Part shown: positions 1-8,690 of the stretch, one piece after another
How positions within the stretch are numbered: the first letter of the stretch is position 1
How the letters are laid out: every line of letters begins with the position of its first letter
The notes under the pieces: model-generated
What the model was told of the DNA's origin: nothing
Database searches by the model: none
Seen by the model: the letters and a program-made list of their open reading frames with translations, nothing else
Made by a program: the position numbers and the translations under genes
Origin: an uncultured Lachnospiraceae bacterium
Lineage (GTDB): Bacteria > Bacillota > Clostridia > Lachnospirales > Lachnospiraceae
Reading direction: 5' to 3'
Length of the DNA stretch: 55,400 nt
Assembly (NCBI GenBank): GCA_945864145.1
Contig: CAMBAN010000005.1
Location: 1 to 55,400, forward strand

Positions 1-777
1 ACAATCCCATCCAATATCATAGCTTGTCATAAATGGAACCATCTTATCTGCATCTGCACCAAGTAAAGTATCTGCATTGTCCTTAAAAGCTACTAACATT
101 TCTTCAAATTCAGCTTTGTTTGCAGGTGCTTCCATTCCTAACTTATCAAGCCAGTCCTGACGTACAAAGGTAACGATTCTCTGCTGCTCTGCTCTCTTAC
201 CTTCAATAGCCCATATAGTTCCATCCTTAGGGTCTTCATTCCATAACATATTTGTGTCGCCAAGCCAGTTCCAAAGGTTTGAAATTTCACTCTTATACTG
301 TTCCAAAGATTCGCTCAGGTCAATGACACCACCCATCTGAGCATATGTTAATACAGTCGGATAGCTGTAAGTAACACAGATATCAGGAGCATCTCCTGAT
401 GCAAGAAGGTTGTTGATTTCTTCCGTTTCTGTCCATCTTGGAACCTTCTTAAATATTACTTCTACATTGTGTTCTTCCAGCATTCCTTTTTTAATGTACT
501 CTGTGTACATATTGTTCTCCGGATCAGAACCTCCATCATTACCACGGTCATAAACCTCAACTGTAATCTGTCTTGTTTCAGCAAATTTTCCATCTACTAA
601 TTCGCCGGTTGCTTCTGCTTCTGCCACAGCAGCCTCTGTTTTTGCTTCGCTGCTTTCTGTTGTAGCTGCAGCATCCTTTGATGTCGTCTGTGAAGCATTG
701 TTCGCATCGCTTCCACATGCAGCCAGGGATAATACCATACTGCATGCCAGTAAGATTGAAATCACTTTCTTCTTCAT
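1..777 (-). CDS. Sugar ABC transporter substrate-binding lipoprotein (C-terminus beyond window)
   Basis: Extracellular solute-binding protein of the LplA/family-1 type, which captures a sugar or oligosaccharide outside the membrane and hands it to the two permeases encoded just upstream. The 259 visible codons start at an ATG with GGAGG 8 bases upstream. The N-terminus has Lys residues, a hydrophobic stretch and a lipobox LAAC, so Cys21 should be lipidated. An Ala/Thr/Glu-rich linker follows, as is usual between the anchor and the binding domain in Firmicutes. There is no stop codon in the window, so roughly half of the protein lies to the left. The substrate cannot be read from the sequence. 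Confidence 0.9.
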   Translation of the reverse strand, partial: MKKKVISILLACSMVLSLAACGSDANNASQTTSKDAAATTESSEAKTEAAVAEAEATGELVDGKFAETRQITVEVYDRGNDGGSDPENNMYTEYIKKGMLEEHNVEVIFKKVPRWTETEEINNLLASGDAPDICVTYSYPTVLTYAQMGGVIDLSESLEQYKSEISNLWNWLGDTNMLWNEDPKDGTIWAIEGKRAEQQRIVTFVRQDWLDKLGMEAPANKAEFEEMLVAFKDNADTLLGADADKMVPFMTSYDIGWDC

Positions 778-830
778 TCTTTTAACCTCCCACATATATT
801 CATTATCTAAAAAACAGGTGTCCCTGTTAA

Positions 831-1703
831 TTATTCTTTTACAGCTCCCAATGTAACACCATGAATAAAGTATTTCTGAAGCCATGGATAAATCATCAGA
901 ATAGGAATTGTTGAAAACATTACAATTGCAGCTTTCAGGGATTCTGCAAGACCCGGTGTAGAAAAGCCTTCCTGTGTTGCCACTTCTACCTGATTGATAT
1001 TATTTAAAATGTTATAAAGCAATAGCTGCAACGGATAATACTCCGGTGTTTTCACATACATCAACGCATCTGAATAACCGTTCCAACGTCCTACTGCATA
1101 GAACAGCGCCAATGTAGCCATAACAGGCTTGGATAATGGTACATAGATTTTCACCAGAATCTGGAAAAATGTTGCACCATCAATTTCTGCTGATTCCCTC
1201 AAGCTGTCCGGAATACCATAAAAGAAGCTTCTCATGATAATCATATTGTAAACACTTAAACAGCTTGGAATAATCAATACCAGCGGACTATCCAGAAGAT
1301 TTAATGACTTCATTAATAAGTAGTTTGGAATTGTTCCTGCATTAAAGAACATGGTAACCGTAATAAATACGTTGATTACTTTACGTCCAATCAATTTTTC
1401 AAAAATCAATGGATATGCACAAAGTGTAGTCATTGTCAAAGATACAACGGTACACACAACCGTCAAAAATACTGTCCAAAAAAATGCCGTAATATATTTT
1501 GAGTCCTTTAAAACGGTAGCATATGCATCAAAATTTAATCCTTTTGGTAACAAATAAACCTGATTACGAACCAGATACTGCGTATCACTTAACGATTTTG
1601 CAAGCAAATTAATCATTGGTACGACGCAAATGATACTTACCAACACACAGACTAAAACAAAAATCCAGTCTCCAATTCTATTTCTTGTTGATTTTACTTT
1701 CAT
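831..1703 (-). CDS. Carbohydrate ABC transporter permease (LplC/YtcP type)
   Basis: Inner-membrane permease of a CUT1-type sugar importer. The 290 residues hold about six hydrophobic segments (for example residues 13-35, 72-98, 110-130 and 141-160). The cytoplasmic EAA loop lies at about 170-193 and contains ESAEIDGA, the contact site for the ATPase. The protein ends in GAVKE, a tail also seen in the second permease set of this window. It lies between the other permease and the lipoprotein with gaps of 12 and 53 bases, so the three form one operon. No ATP-binding subunit is visible; a shared MsmX-like ATPase is likely. Confidence 0.93.
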   Translation of the reverse strand: MKVKSTRNRIGDWIFVLVCVLVSIICVVPMINLLAKSLSDTQYLVRNQVYLLPKGLNFDAYATVLKDSKYITAFFWTVFLTVVCTVVSLTMTTLCAYPLIFEKLIGRKVINVFITVTMFFNAGTIPNYLLMKSLNLLDSPLVLIIPSCLSVYNMIIMRSFFYGIPDSLRESAEIDGATFFQILVKIYVPLSKPVMATLALFYAVGRWNGYSDALMYVKTPEYYPLQLLLYNILNNINQVEVATQEGFSTPGLAESLKAAIVMFSTIPILMIYPWLQKYFIHGVTLGAVKE

Positions 1704-1715
1704 TTCACTTACCTC

Positions 1716-2666
1716 CTACCAAATTCCACGTTCGCCAAGTTTTCTTGAAATCCAGTTCGCCATAAGTAGGAAGAATACACCAACAACTGACTGGAATAAA
1801 CCAACGGCTGTAGTAAGTGAAAATTGCAATCCCTTAATACCGGTTCTATATACAAAAGTAGAGATTACATCTGCTACTTCCATTACTAAATTATTCTGTA
1901 ATGCAAACGGTCTGTCAAAGCTGCTTCCCAAAATATTACCTAAGTTCATAATCAAAAGAACAACGATAGTAGGTTTGATACCCGGTAAGGTAATGTGCCA
2001 CATTTTTCTTAATCGCCCTGCTCCATCTACAGAGGCCGCTTCATAAAGCTCCGGATTAATACCGGCAATGGCTGCTAAATATACGATAGAGTTCCAACCA
2101 AAGCTTTGCCAGATACCAAGTCCAATATAAGTACCAATCCAATGCTTTGGATCATTTAAAAATGGAATGGCTTCTCCTCCTAAATTCTTGATAACCATAT
2201 TAACAAGTCCACCATTTGGTGCAAAAAGCTGAAGTGCCAAACTTGAAATAATGACCCAGGAAAGGAAGTGAGGCATATAGGCAATTGTCTGTACCACTCT
2301 CTTAAAATTTTTGAAGCACAATTCATTCAAAATGAGTGCAAAAATAATTGGTGCCGGAAAACCTAAAATCAAATCCATCAGATTCAGGGTAACCGTATTT
2401 CTTAATGCATAAAGGAAATCCTTATTCTTAAATGCTTTTATAAAATATTCAAAGCCATGATTTTTTGCCAAAGGCATTTTCCATACGCTTTCTACAATAC
2501 TGTATTTCTTAAATGCAATCTGAATGTAAATCATTGGAGCATATTTGAATACAATTAAATAAATAATTGGCAATGCCAACAGTGCATATAACTGCCAATA
2601 TCTTTTCATATACACGCGAAAATTTACTTTCCTTTTCGCAACGTAATTTTTTCTCTTTTTCAACAC
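1716..2666 (-). CDS. Carbohydrate ABC transporter permease (LplB/YteP type)
   Basis: First permease of the importer, with about six membrane segments and an EAA loop containing ELYEAASVDGAG and ITLPGIKP near the C-terminal third. The frame is open to a GTG at 2684, but those first codons are themselves the ribosome binding site (GGGGAGG at 2676-2682). I therefore place the start at the GTG at 2664-2666, nine bases after GGAGG, giving 316 residues; the next codon, TTG at 2661-2663, is an alternative. The family normally has a short basic N-terminus, which fits (VLKKRKN). It is the first gene of the operon and faces a divergent AraC regulator. Confidence 0.9.
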   Translation of the reverse strand: MLKKRKNYVAKRKVNFRVYMKRYWQLYALLALPIIYLIVFKYAPMIYIQIAFKKYSIVESVWKMPLAKNHGFEYFIKAFKNKDFLYALRNTVTLNLMDLILGFPAPIIFALILNELCFKNFKRVVQTIAYMPHFLSWVIISSLALQLFAPNGGLVNMVIKNLGGEAIPFLNDPKHWIGTYIGLGIWQSFGWNSIVYLAAIAGINPELYEAASVDGAGRLRKMWHITLPGIKPTIVVLLIMNLGNILGSSFDRPFALQNNLVMEVADVISTFVYRTGIKGLQFSLTTAVGLFQSVVGVFFLLMANWISRKLGERGIW

Positions 2667-2730
2667 ACTTATTTTCCTCCCCACAAAATATGAACATAAC
2701 TTGTTTACATAAGTAATGTCGAATATTCAC

Positions 2731-2760
2731 TTTATACAACGCTTTTATGATAATTGTGAA
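2731..2760 (-). promoter_or_regulatory. Probable promoter of the permease-permease-lipoprotein operon
   Basis: On the minus strand a -35-like TTCACA (2755-2760) is followed after 18 bases by TATAAA (2731-2736). The spacing is one base longer than ideal and the -35 is imperfect, which suits an activator-dependent promoter under the adjacent AraC protein. Confidence 0.45.
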
Positions 2761-2834
2761 CATAATATACATTACTCACAAAAAGATAATATCATTTTCA
2801 AATAGCAAAATCATTGTAAATATAACATAGAACA

Positions 2835-2863
2835 TTGCAAATATCACTCTATTAATGTATGAT
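2835..2863 (+). promoter_or_regulatory. Probable promoter of the AraC-family gene
   Basis: TTGCAA (2835-2840), 17 bases, then TATGAT (2858-2863). It lies about 95 bases upstream of the regulator start, and it is divergent from the transporter promoter, so both share a control region of about 290 bases. Confidence 0.6.
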
Positions 2864-2958
2864 ATTGTATAGTGATTTATGAGATTAGCTTACTTTTTTT
2901 GTGCAACTTATCAATAACCATCAACTAATCAAATATTCTCATTTTTTGGGAGGTGCTT

Positions 2959-3756
2959 ATGTCTTTAGTCGAATATCATAAGAAAACAAATAAGATTTTT
3001 TCAGAATTTGGATGTCACTTTCATAATGCCTATGAAATATACCATTTCATCTGTGGTGACGCAGATATTATGATTGAGGGAAAAATTTATAAATTACTCC
3101 CTCACAGTCTGGTATTACTTGCCCCTGGTATTCTTCATGGAATACAGGTCAATTCCACTAAGGACTATGTCAGAAATGTTCTTTATATTTCCAATAAAGA
3201 TGTCATTCCCGAACGTCTTTATACCTTGACCAATATTGTTCCGGACATCAGAAAAGACCCCAGTAAGGCCTTTATTTATGAGCATACTGAGGCTTTTCGA
3301 ATGGACGAGTTCTACTATAATATTTTTCAGTTGGAAATACAGCCAAAAGAATTCAAAAAAACATTTGAACCGATTTTCAATGAAGCTTTCCTGGCACAGT
3401 TAAATATCCTGTGTTGTACCCTGAAACCGGCAGATGCAGAATTTAGAACAGATAATAAAGTTACTGAAATTGTTCAGTACATTAATCAACATTTAGCGGA
3501 ACCACTCTCCCTTGACCAGATTTCTTCCCGTTTTTTTATCAGCAAAAACTATCTTAATAAACTGTTTAAGCAATATCTGGGTACTACCATAAACGAATAC
3601 ATTCGTTACAAACGTGTTGCAATTGCAAGACAATACATGATACAGGATGGAGATTCCGCTATGACCGCCGCCTTGCGTGTTGGTTTTTCTGACTACAGCT
3701 CCTTCTACAGAACCTATAAAAAATATATCAAATCCTCACCTAGGGACGATTTGTAA
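2959..3756 (+). CDS. AraC-family transcriptional regulator
   Basis: Regulator of 265 residues. The N-terminal half looks like a small cupin sugar-sensing domain (HNAYEIYHFICGD, then LLAPGILHGIQ). The C-terminal ~100 residues hold the double helix-turn-helix: the first around LSLDQISSRFFISKNYLNKLFK, summarised by LDQIS and SKNYL, and the second in AALRVGFSDYSSFYRTYKKY. The start is the ATG at 2959, five bases after GGGAGG; a GTG at 2953 overlaps that binding site and is rejected. Its divergent position makes it the likely regulator of the sugar importer at 1-2666; this is inferred from position. Its stop is 3 bases from the stop of the convergent peptidase gene. Confidence 0.92.
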   Translation: MSLVEYHKKTNKIFSEFGCHFHNAYEIYHFICGDADIMIEGKIYKLLPHSLVLLAPGILHGIQVNSTKDYVRNVLYISNKDVIPERLYTLTNIVPDIRKDPSKAFIYEHTEAFRMDEFYYNIFQLEIQPKEFKKTFEPIFNEAFLAQLNILCCTLKPADAEFRTDNKVTEIVQYINQHLAEPLSLDQISSRFFISKNYLNKLFKQYLGTTINEYIRYKRVAIARQYMIQDGDSAMTAALRVGFSDYSSFYRTYKKYIKSSPRDDL

Positions 3757-3759
3757 GTT

Positions 3760-4842
3760 CTATTTTACATTTTTTGCATAATAGGAAACAAATTCCCACA
3801 TATTATAATTTTTCTTCCAAATGGAAGAAAACTCTGATTGGGAAACAGGGCATTCTCCTCTTCCAACTTCAATTGCAATACTTGGTGTGTTCTGTACCAT
3901 CATGACCCAATCTCCAAAACCACCGGAAACACAGACGCTTGAAGTAGTCGTATCTATCATCCGATAATGGTTAACACTGTTCACTAACTGAGCCAAGGAT
4001 TTTGACTTTGCTGAAAGCTCCGAAGAAACTCCCAAAGCTCCATAATAAATCACTTCTCCCCGTGCATGATAATTCAGCACGCAGTCAAAATCTCTCTTGG
4101 AAAAAGCTGTCATAAGTGCTATTGTTTCCGCTTCACTTGCCGGTGTCACGCCCTTAAATTTTTCCGAGCTTCTATTGGTATGCTCTAAAAATGTATTCCA
4201 GCCTGCATCAAAATTCCTGTTAATATCTACCCCATTTGCATTTGCTTTCCATCGTGCAAGATAATTTGCATAGCTTTGATACCCGGTTTTGTCTATCTTG
4301 TATAAGGTTCTCAAAAAGGAAAGTCTGTTTTCGTCCTCTGTACACGCTTCTCCCAGCTGACTAATCGATACACCGTCCGGGTTTGACATCGGTACAATAT
4401 AGAAGCATACATTATTCAACATTTCCTGATAGGCTTCATTCGTATCATACGAAACCGTATAATTTAACAACATATGCATAATCAGCTGTGTCGTAATATA
4501 TTCCCTTCCATGGATACTTCCTTCTACAAATACTGCATGCTCTGCCTTAGGATTTCCTAAAATCAAAAGGTAAATATCTCTTCCCTCTGTCGACTGTCCT
4601 ACAACCTCATATTGTATTTTATCCGGAAACATTCTTGTCAGCTGCGCAATATCATTTTGCATCATGGTATAGGTATATATCTGACTGGTATCCGCAACAA
4701 AAATAGTAGGTGCTATTGCTTCGGCTGTCTGTTCTTCTTCCACAATCAAAAGCTCATTTGTCTGCATTTCTGAAGCATACGAAGTAAAAGTCCCCCCCAA
4801 CACACAACATAAGCTACATATAAAAAGAATAGCTTTTTTCAT
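3760..4842 (-). CDS. Secreted M14-family zinc carboxypeptidase
   Basis: Exported metallopeptidase of 360 residues. A signal peptide (MKKAILFICSLCCVLGG, likely cut near TSYASE at about residue 24) is followed by the M14 fold. The zinc ligands are readable: HGRE (His111, Glu114) and His259 in LNYHARGE. Substrate residues appear in GVDINRNFD (Arg209), and the catalytic Glu325 is in AIEVGRGE. In Gram-positives, relatives of this group cleave gamma-D-glutamyl-diaminopimelate or other peptidoglycan peptides; the exact substrate is inferred. It lacks visible LysM or other wall-binding repeats. Start ATG with AAAGG about 11 bases upstream, preceded by a hairpin and a palindrome. Confidence 0.9.
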   Translation of the reverse strand: MKKAILFICSLCCVLGGTFTSYASEMQTNELLIVEEEQTAEAIAPTIFVADTSQIYTYTMMQNDIAQLTRMFPDKIQYEVVGQSTEGRDIYLLILGNPKAEHAVFVEGSIHGREYITTQLIMHMLLNYTVSYDTNEAYQEMLNNVCFYIVPMSNPDGVSISQLGEACTEDENRLSFLRTLYKIDKTGYQSYANYLARWKANANGVDINRNFDAGWNTFLEHTNRSSEKFKGVTPASEAETIALMTAFSKRDFDCVLNYHARGEVIYYGALGVSSELSAKSKSLAQLVNSVNHYRMIDTTTSSVCVSGGFGDWVMMVQNTPSIAIEVGRGECPVSQSEFSSIWKKNYNMWEFVSYYAKNVK

Positions 4843-4865
4843 TCAATAACCATGCCTTTCTCACA

Positions 4866-4889
4866 GCCTGCAAACTTTGGGCCGCAGGC
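4866..4889 (-). promoter_or_regulatory. Hairpin just upstream of the peptidase ribosome binding site
   Basis: GCCTGC (4866-4871) and GCAGGC (4884-4889) form a 6-bp GC-rich stem with a 12-base loop. It lies about 24 bases upstream of the M14 peptidase start and is not followed by a U-run, so it is a leader structure rather than a terminator. Confidence 0.4.
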
Positions 4890-4900
4890 ACAAATTTGCC

Positions 4901-4940
4901 GTGTGAAAAATATATTTTTCACACTATCCCCTTTTCACAC
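4901..4940. promoter_or_regulatory. 24-bp perfect palindrome plus a third half-site
   Basis: Bases 4901-4924 read the same on both strands: half-sites GTGTGAAAAATA and TATTTTTCACAC. A third half-site CTTTTCACAC follows at 4931-4940, and a fourth, CTTTTCACA, occurs at 5014-5022. The array sits upstream of the M14 peptidase and next to the end of the helicase gene. It looks like a transcription factor operator; no protein in the window is an obvious partner. Confidence 0.45.
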
Positions 4941-5024
4941 AAATGTAAACTCTGAATATATTTTATCATTTTCAGAATTTTCTGTCAATTTTGTGTTTGA
5001 AGCAAAAGCTATTCTTTTCACATT

Positions 5025-7073
5025 TTACGCAACAATATACAGTTCATGTAAAGCTCTGGTCGCTGCTACATACATTTGCTTGGCAAGCTTTGGATTTTCG
5101 TGGTATCCTTTTAAATCAGGCTTCCACAAGATAACGCAGTCAAACTCTAAGCCCTTTGTTTCCTGCACTGTCAAAACCTTTGCTCCTTTGGTGGAACCTG
5201 CATCCTGTGTTCTGTTTTCCGAAAGACTGGTTCCCTGCTTGTAAAGTCTTTGGTAAACCTCATCTGCTTTTTTTTCCTCGAAGCAGATAATGGCTATCGT
5301 TTCATATCCCTCTCTTAATGCCTTCTCACACAGCTCTCCTATCTGTCCAATTGCCTCTGCCATAGAAATGCTTTCAATATAGGACACAGGCTTACCATGT
5401 CTGATAACAGGCTCGATTTTATAGGCTCCTTTTGATGCCCGGTCTAAAATCTTACCGGCAAACTCTGATATTTCAATGGTATTTCGATAGCTCTTTGATA
5501 ATAGTCTGAATTCATCTGTATCCGCATTAAAAATCTTTGTGGTCATATCCCGCCAGTCATTCATACCCGTTTCATAATTCACATTCTGTGATACATCACC
5601 CATGATTGTAAAAAAGCATTTTGGAAGTACGGTTCGAAGCGCATAATAAACGATTGGTCCAAAATCCTGTGCTTCATCAATAAAAATCTGTCCAAATTCT
5701 TCATCCGGCTTTTTTTGTACCACACGATAATAGATAAGCAGCAGTGCCGCCACATCATACACATCAAACTCTTCTCTTTTTATTTTTTCTGACACTTCTG
5801 TCATATCTATAAAATACGCATTTCCATAGCTTTCTAAGAAGCGTAAATAAATGGTAAGTAAGCTTCCCTTATACTGATGGGAAGAAAAATACCCTTTATA
5901 TTGTGCCTGTTTCTTTTTTGCTATATTTTCTATTTCATGCCCCTGTGATAAGGTCTTAATGCGAGCGCGTAATCTTTCATCTAAGCCTGTCATCAGTCTG
6001 TTAATCGAAAAATCAGGATTACCCTTTATATAGTTATCGTTATTTTTCTGTGAAAGAATCATTCCAAGGTCTTCATCATATACCACACTGTTTCCTAATA
6101 TATGAAATCTAAGCTGTTCCAGATAGTTTTCCAGCTCTTTTGCAAAAAGCAGCTTGCTTTTCCATGCATATTTCACATCAGGAGGCACCAACTTGTATTT
6201 TTTCTTCCATTCTTTTTTTAACAGATAAGTCAAAAGCTCATCCATGCGCTTATGCTTCACGTCATAGACATCCAACTCAGGAAGTCCACCTGTAATGTAA
6301 TCAATCAGGATATCACTTCCTCCTACAATACAGAACTCATTTGAAGTAAAGCGCTCTTTATAGTTGTACATGATATAAGAAATGCGATGCATGGCTACTG
6401 TTGTTTTTCCACTTCCTGCAACACCCTGTACAATGATATTGTGAAATGGATTGGCACGAATAATATTATTCTGTTCCTTTTGAATGGTCGCTATGATATC
6501 TCCCAGTACAGCATCTCTGTTTTTACTCAAATACTTCACAAGAAGTTCATCATTTGCAGCGACATCACTGTCATAAAATCCCTGCAGTTTTCCATTTTCA
6601 ATATCATAAGTACGTTTTAGGTTCAAATCAATGTGATACTCTCTTCCATCCGGTATCTGATAAGTTCCCTTGCCTAACTCATTTTCATAATACACTGTAG
6701 ATATCGGTGCTCTCCAATCCACAATCACCACATGTGTTTTGTCTCTTTGTACACCGTGCTTTCCAATATAAATGGACTCCACTAAGCGTTCATCTAAATT
6801 GGCATAATCAATTCGTCCAAAGAAAGGCTTGTCTAATGCTGCTTCATTTTTATGCAGCTGATTCTGACTATGCTCCTCTAAGCTTCTTGCTGTAAAAAGC
6901 TGGTCATAAAGCTCTACATTTCCACTTTGTACTTCCTTATAAAGAGCCTGATACTCTTTATGTCGTTCTTCTACCTGTTTTTCATAAACGGCAATGTTTT
7001 CCTTTATGACAGTCTGACAACTTTCAAGCTGTTTTCTTTCTTCCTGCATTTCCTTTTCTTTTTTCTTATCCAC
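5025..7073 (-). CDS. helD: HelD-like UvrD/PcrA superfamily 1 helicase
   Basis: Superfamily 1 ATPase of 682 residues. An N-terminal coiled-coil arm (about 1-75, rich in Lys/Glu/Gln) is followed by the family signature DWRAPISTVYY (about 119-129). Walker A is GVAGSGKTT (about 217-225), Walker B is IFIDEAQDF, and motifs V/VI are VQETKGLEFD and YVAATRA near the C-terminus. In Bacillus, HelD removes stalled RNA polymerase from DNA; the size and arm match that family better than UvrD, so that role is likely. The start is a GTG, seven bases after AAGGAG. It stands alone, downstream of the gatB terminator. Confidence 0.85.
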   Translation of the reverse strand: MDKKKEKEMQEERKQLESCQTVIKENIAVYEKQVEERHKEYQALYKEVQSGNVELYDQLFTARSLEEHSQNQLHKNEAALDKPFFGRIDYANLDERLVESIYIGKHGVQRDKTHVVIVDWRAPISTVYYENELGKGTYQIPDGREYHIDLNLKRTYDIENGKLQGFYDSDVAANDELLVKYLSKNRDAVLGDIIATIQKEQNNIIRANPFHNIIVQGVAGSGKTTVAMHRISYIMYNYKERFTSNEFCIVGGSDILIDYITGGLPELDVYDVKHKRMDELLTYLLKKEWKKKYKLVPPDVKYAWKSKLLFAKELENYLEQLRFHILGNSVVYDEDLGMILSQKNNDNYIKGNPDFSINRLMTGLDERLRARIKTLSQGHEIENIAKKKQAQYKGYFSSHQYKGSLLTIYLRFLESYGNAYFIDMTEVSEKIKREEFDVYDVAALLLIYYRVVQKKPDEEFGQIFIDEAQDFGPIVYYALRTVLPKCFFTIMGDVSQNVNYETGMNDWRDMTTKIFNADTDEFRLLSKSYRNTIEISEFAGKILDRASKGAYKIEPVIRHGKPVSYIESISMAEAIGQIGELCEKALREGYETIAIICFEEKKADEVYQRLYKQGTSLSENRTQDAGSTKGAKVLTVQETKGLEFDCVILWKPDLKGYHENPKLAKQMYVAATRALHELYIVA

Positions 7074-7208
7074 TTTTTTTCTCCTTTTTCATAAATCAAG
7101 GGAAAGTGCGCACGTTTCTCTTTTCTATAGATATTAGTATAGCGAAAAGAAAAAGAAATACTAGACTTTAATTTTGAAGTGTGGTATAGTGTATATCATA
7201 AGGTTGCC

Positions 7209-7242
7209 AAAAAAGCACTTTAGTTTACTAAAGTGCTTTTTT
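7209..7242 (-). terminator. Rho-independent terminator of the aspS-gatCAB operon
   Basis: A perfect 15-bp stem (7209-7223 with 7228-7242) with loop TTTA; its arms contain GCACTTTAG and CTAAAGTGC flanked by A and T runs. It lies 15 bases after the gatB stop and works in either direction. Confidence 0.9.
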
Positions 7243-7256
7243 TATGCCTTCTATTC

Positions 7257-8687
7257 TTACAACAGTTCTTTTAATAACTGGTTGACCATACCAGGGTCTG
7301 CCTTGCCCTTCATCGCCTTCATGGTCTGTCCTACCAAAAAGCCAATTGCTTTTTCTTTTCCGTTTCTATAATCCTCTACCGACTGTGGATTTGCAGCAAT
7401 TACTTCCTCAACCGTTTTTCTTAACGCACCCTCATCATTTACTGTCTTTAAACCTTTTTCTTCGACATATTTTTCAGGGTCTACGTTTTGTGCAAACATA
7501 ACTTCAAATACTTCTTTTGCAACAGAGGAATTGATTGCTTTACTGTCTACAAGTGCAATCAGCTTAGCAAGATTTTCCGGTGAGAATAAAATATCTTCCG
7601 GGTCCATGCTCTTTTCCTTAAGCAGACGAAGTGTCTCTCCCATTAACCAGTTAGAAACTTTCTTTGGTTGTTTGCAGATAGCTACAGTTTCCTCAAAGAT
7701 ATCTGCCATATGCTTAGAGTCAGTTATGATGCCAATGTCATATTCCGGGATATCATATTCCTCTTTATAACGCACCATTTTTTTCTCACGAAATTCCGGC
7801 TGATTTTCTTTGATTTTCGCAATCCATTCATCGCTAATGAAAACAGGAACTAAATCCGGGTCCGGGAAATAACGGTAGTCCTGTGCGTCCTCTTTTGAAC
7901 GCATTGCATAGGAATACTCTTTTGCATCGTCCCAGCGACGTGTTTCCTGAATGACCTCTTTTCCGGACTCAAGTAATTCAATCTGACGTTCTCTTTCTCC
8001 TTCAATCGCATGCTGAATTGCACGGAAAGAATTCAAATTTTTCATTTCTGTTCTGGTACCAAATTCCTTTGCACCAACCTCACGTACAGAAATATTAACA
8101 TCAGCTCTCATAGAACCTTCATTTAACTTACAGTCTGATGCACCTAAATACTGGATTGTCATACGAAGCTTTTCCAGATAAGCAATAACTTCCTCTGCAC
8201 TTCTCATATCAGGTTCTGATACGATTTCAATCAAAGGTACACCGGAACGATTGTAATCTACTAAAGAGCAGTCCTCCCATTCATCATGGATAAGCTTTCC
8301 TGCGTCTTCTTCCATATGAATTTCGTGAATACCAACTGACTTTTTGCCATTCTCTGTTTCTATTTCCACATGACCATTTCTACAGATTGGCAGATAAAGC
8401 TGGCTAATCTGGTAGTTCTGTGGATTATCAGGATAGAAATAATTTTTTCTGTCAAACTTACAATACTGAGTAATCGTACAGTTTGTAGCAAGTCCTACTG
8501 CTACTGCATATTCGACCACCTGCTTATTTAAGACGGGTAAAGAACCCGGCATACCTGTACAAACAGGACATGTATGTGTATTGGGTGCGCCACCAAAAGC
8601 GGTAGAACAGCCACAGAAAATTTTTGTCTTTGTTGCAAGCTCAACGTGAACCTCAAGACCAATCACTGTTTCATATTGCTTTGCCAT
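7257..8687 (-). CDS. gatB: Asp-tRNA(Asn)/Glu-tRNA(Gln) amidotransferase subunit B
   Basis: The GatB subunit (476 residues, normal length) binds misacylated tRNA and activates the Asp or Glu side chain for amidation. Visible signatures are the start YETVIGLEVHVELATKTKIF, the zinc-type cysteines CGCS and CPVC (about 25-42), FDRKNYFYPDNPQNYQISQ, and the C-terminal YqeY-like tail ending KGKADPGMVNQLLKELL. It starts 3 bases after the gatA stop, which suggests translational coupling, and it is the last gene of the operon. Since a GlnRS gene is present in the window, the likely main product is Asn-tRNA(Asn). Confidence 0.97.
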   Translation of the reverse strand: MAKQYETVIGLEVHVELATKTKIFCGCSTAFGGAPNTHTCPVCTGMPGSLPVLNKQVVEYAVAVGLATNCTITQYCKFDRKNYFYPDNPQNYQISQLYLPICRNGHVEIETENGKKSVGIHEIHMEEDAGKLIHDEWEDCSLVDYNRSGVPLIEIVSEPDMRSAEEVIAYLEKLRMTIQYLGASDCKLNEGSMRADVNISVREVGAKEFGTRTEMKNLNSFRAIQHAIEGERERQIELLESGKEVIQETRRWDDAKEYSYAMRSKEDAQDYRYFPDPDLVPVFISDEWIAKIKENQPEFREKKMVRYKEEYDIPEYDIGIITDSKHMADIFEETVAICKQPKKVSNWLMGETLRLLKEKSMDPEDILFSPENLAKLIALVDSKAINSSVAKEVFEVMFAQNVDPEKYVEEKGLKTVNDEGALRKTVEEVIAANPQSVEDYRNGKEKAIGFLVGQTMKAMKGKADPGMVNQLLKELL

Positions 8688-8690
8688 ATC

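Noticed and set aside
3811-3832. Perfect hairpin TTTTCTTCC/GGAAGAAAA as a terminator for the AraC gene
   Set aside because: Inside the peptidase coding region and not followed by a T-run on the AraC transcript.
4842-4856. Short frame ATGGTTATTGAATGA overlapping the M14 start
   Set aside because: Four codons only, with AAAGG one base away, too close for initiation; probably chance.
4852-5244. A 130-codon plus-strand frame over the helicase end and palindrome
   Set aside because: Mostly antisense to the helicase gene, no ribosome binding site, low-complexity composition.
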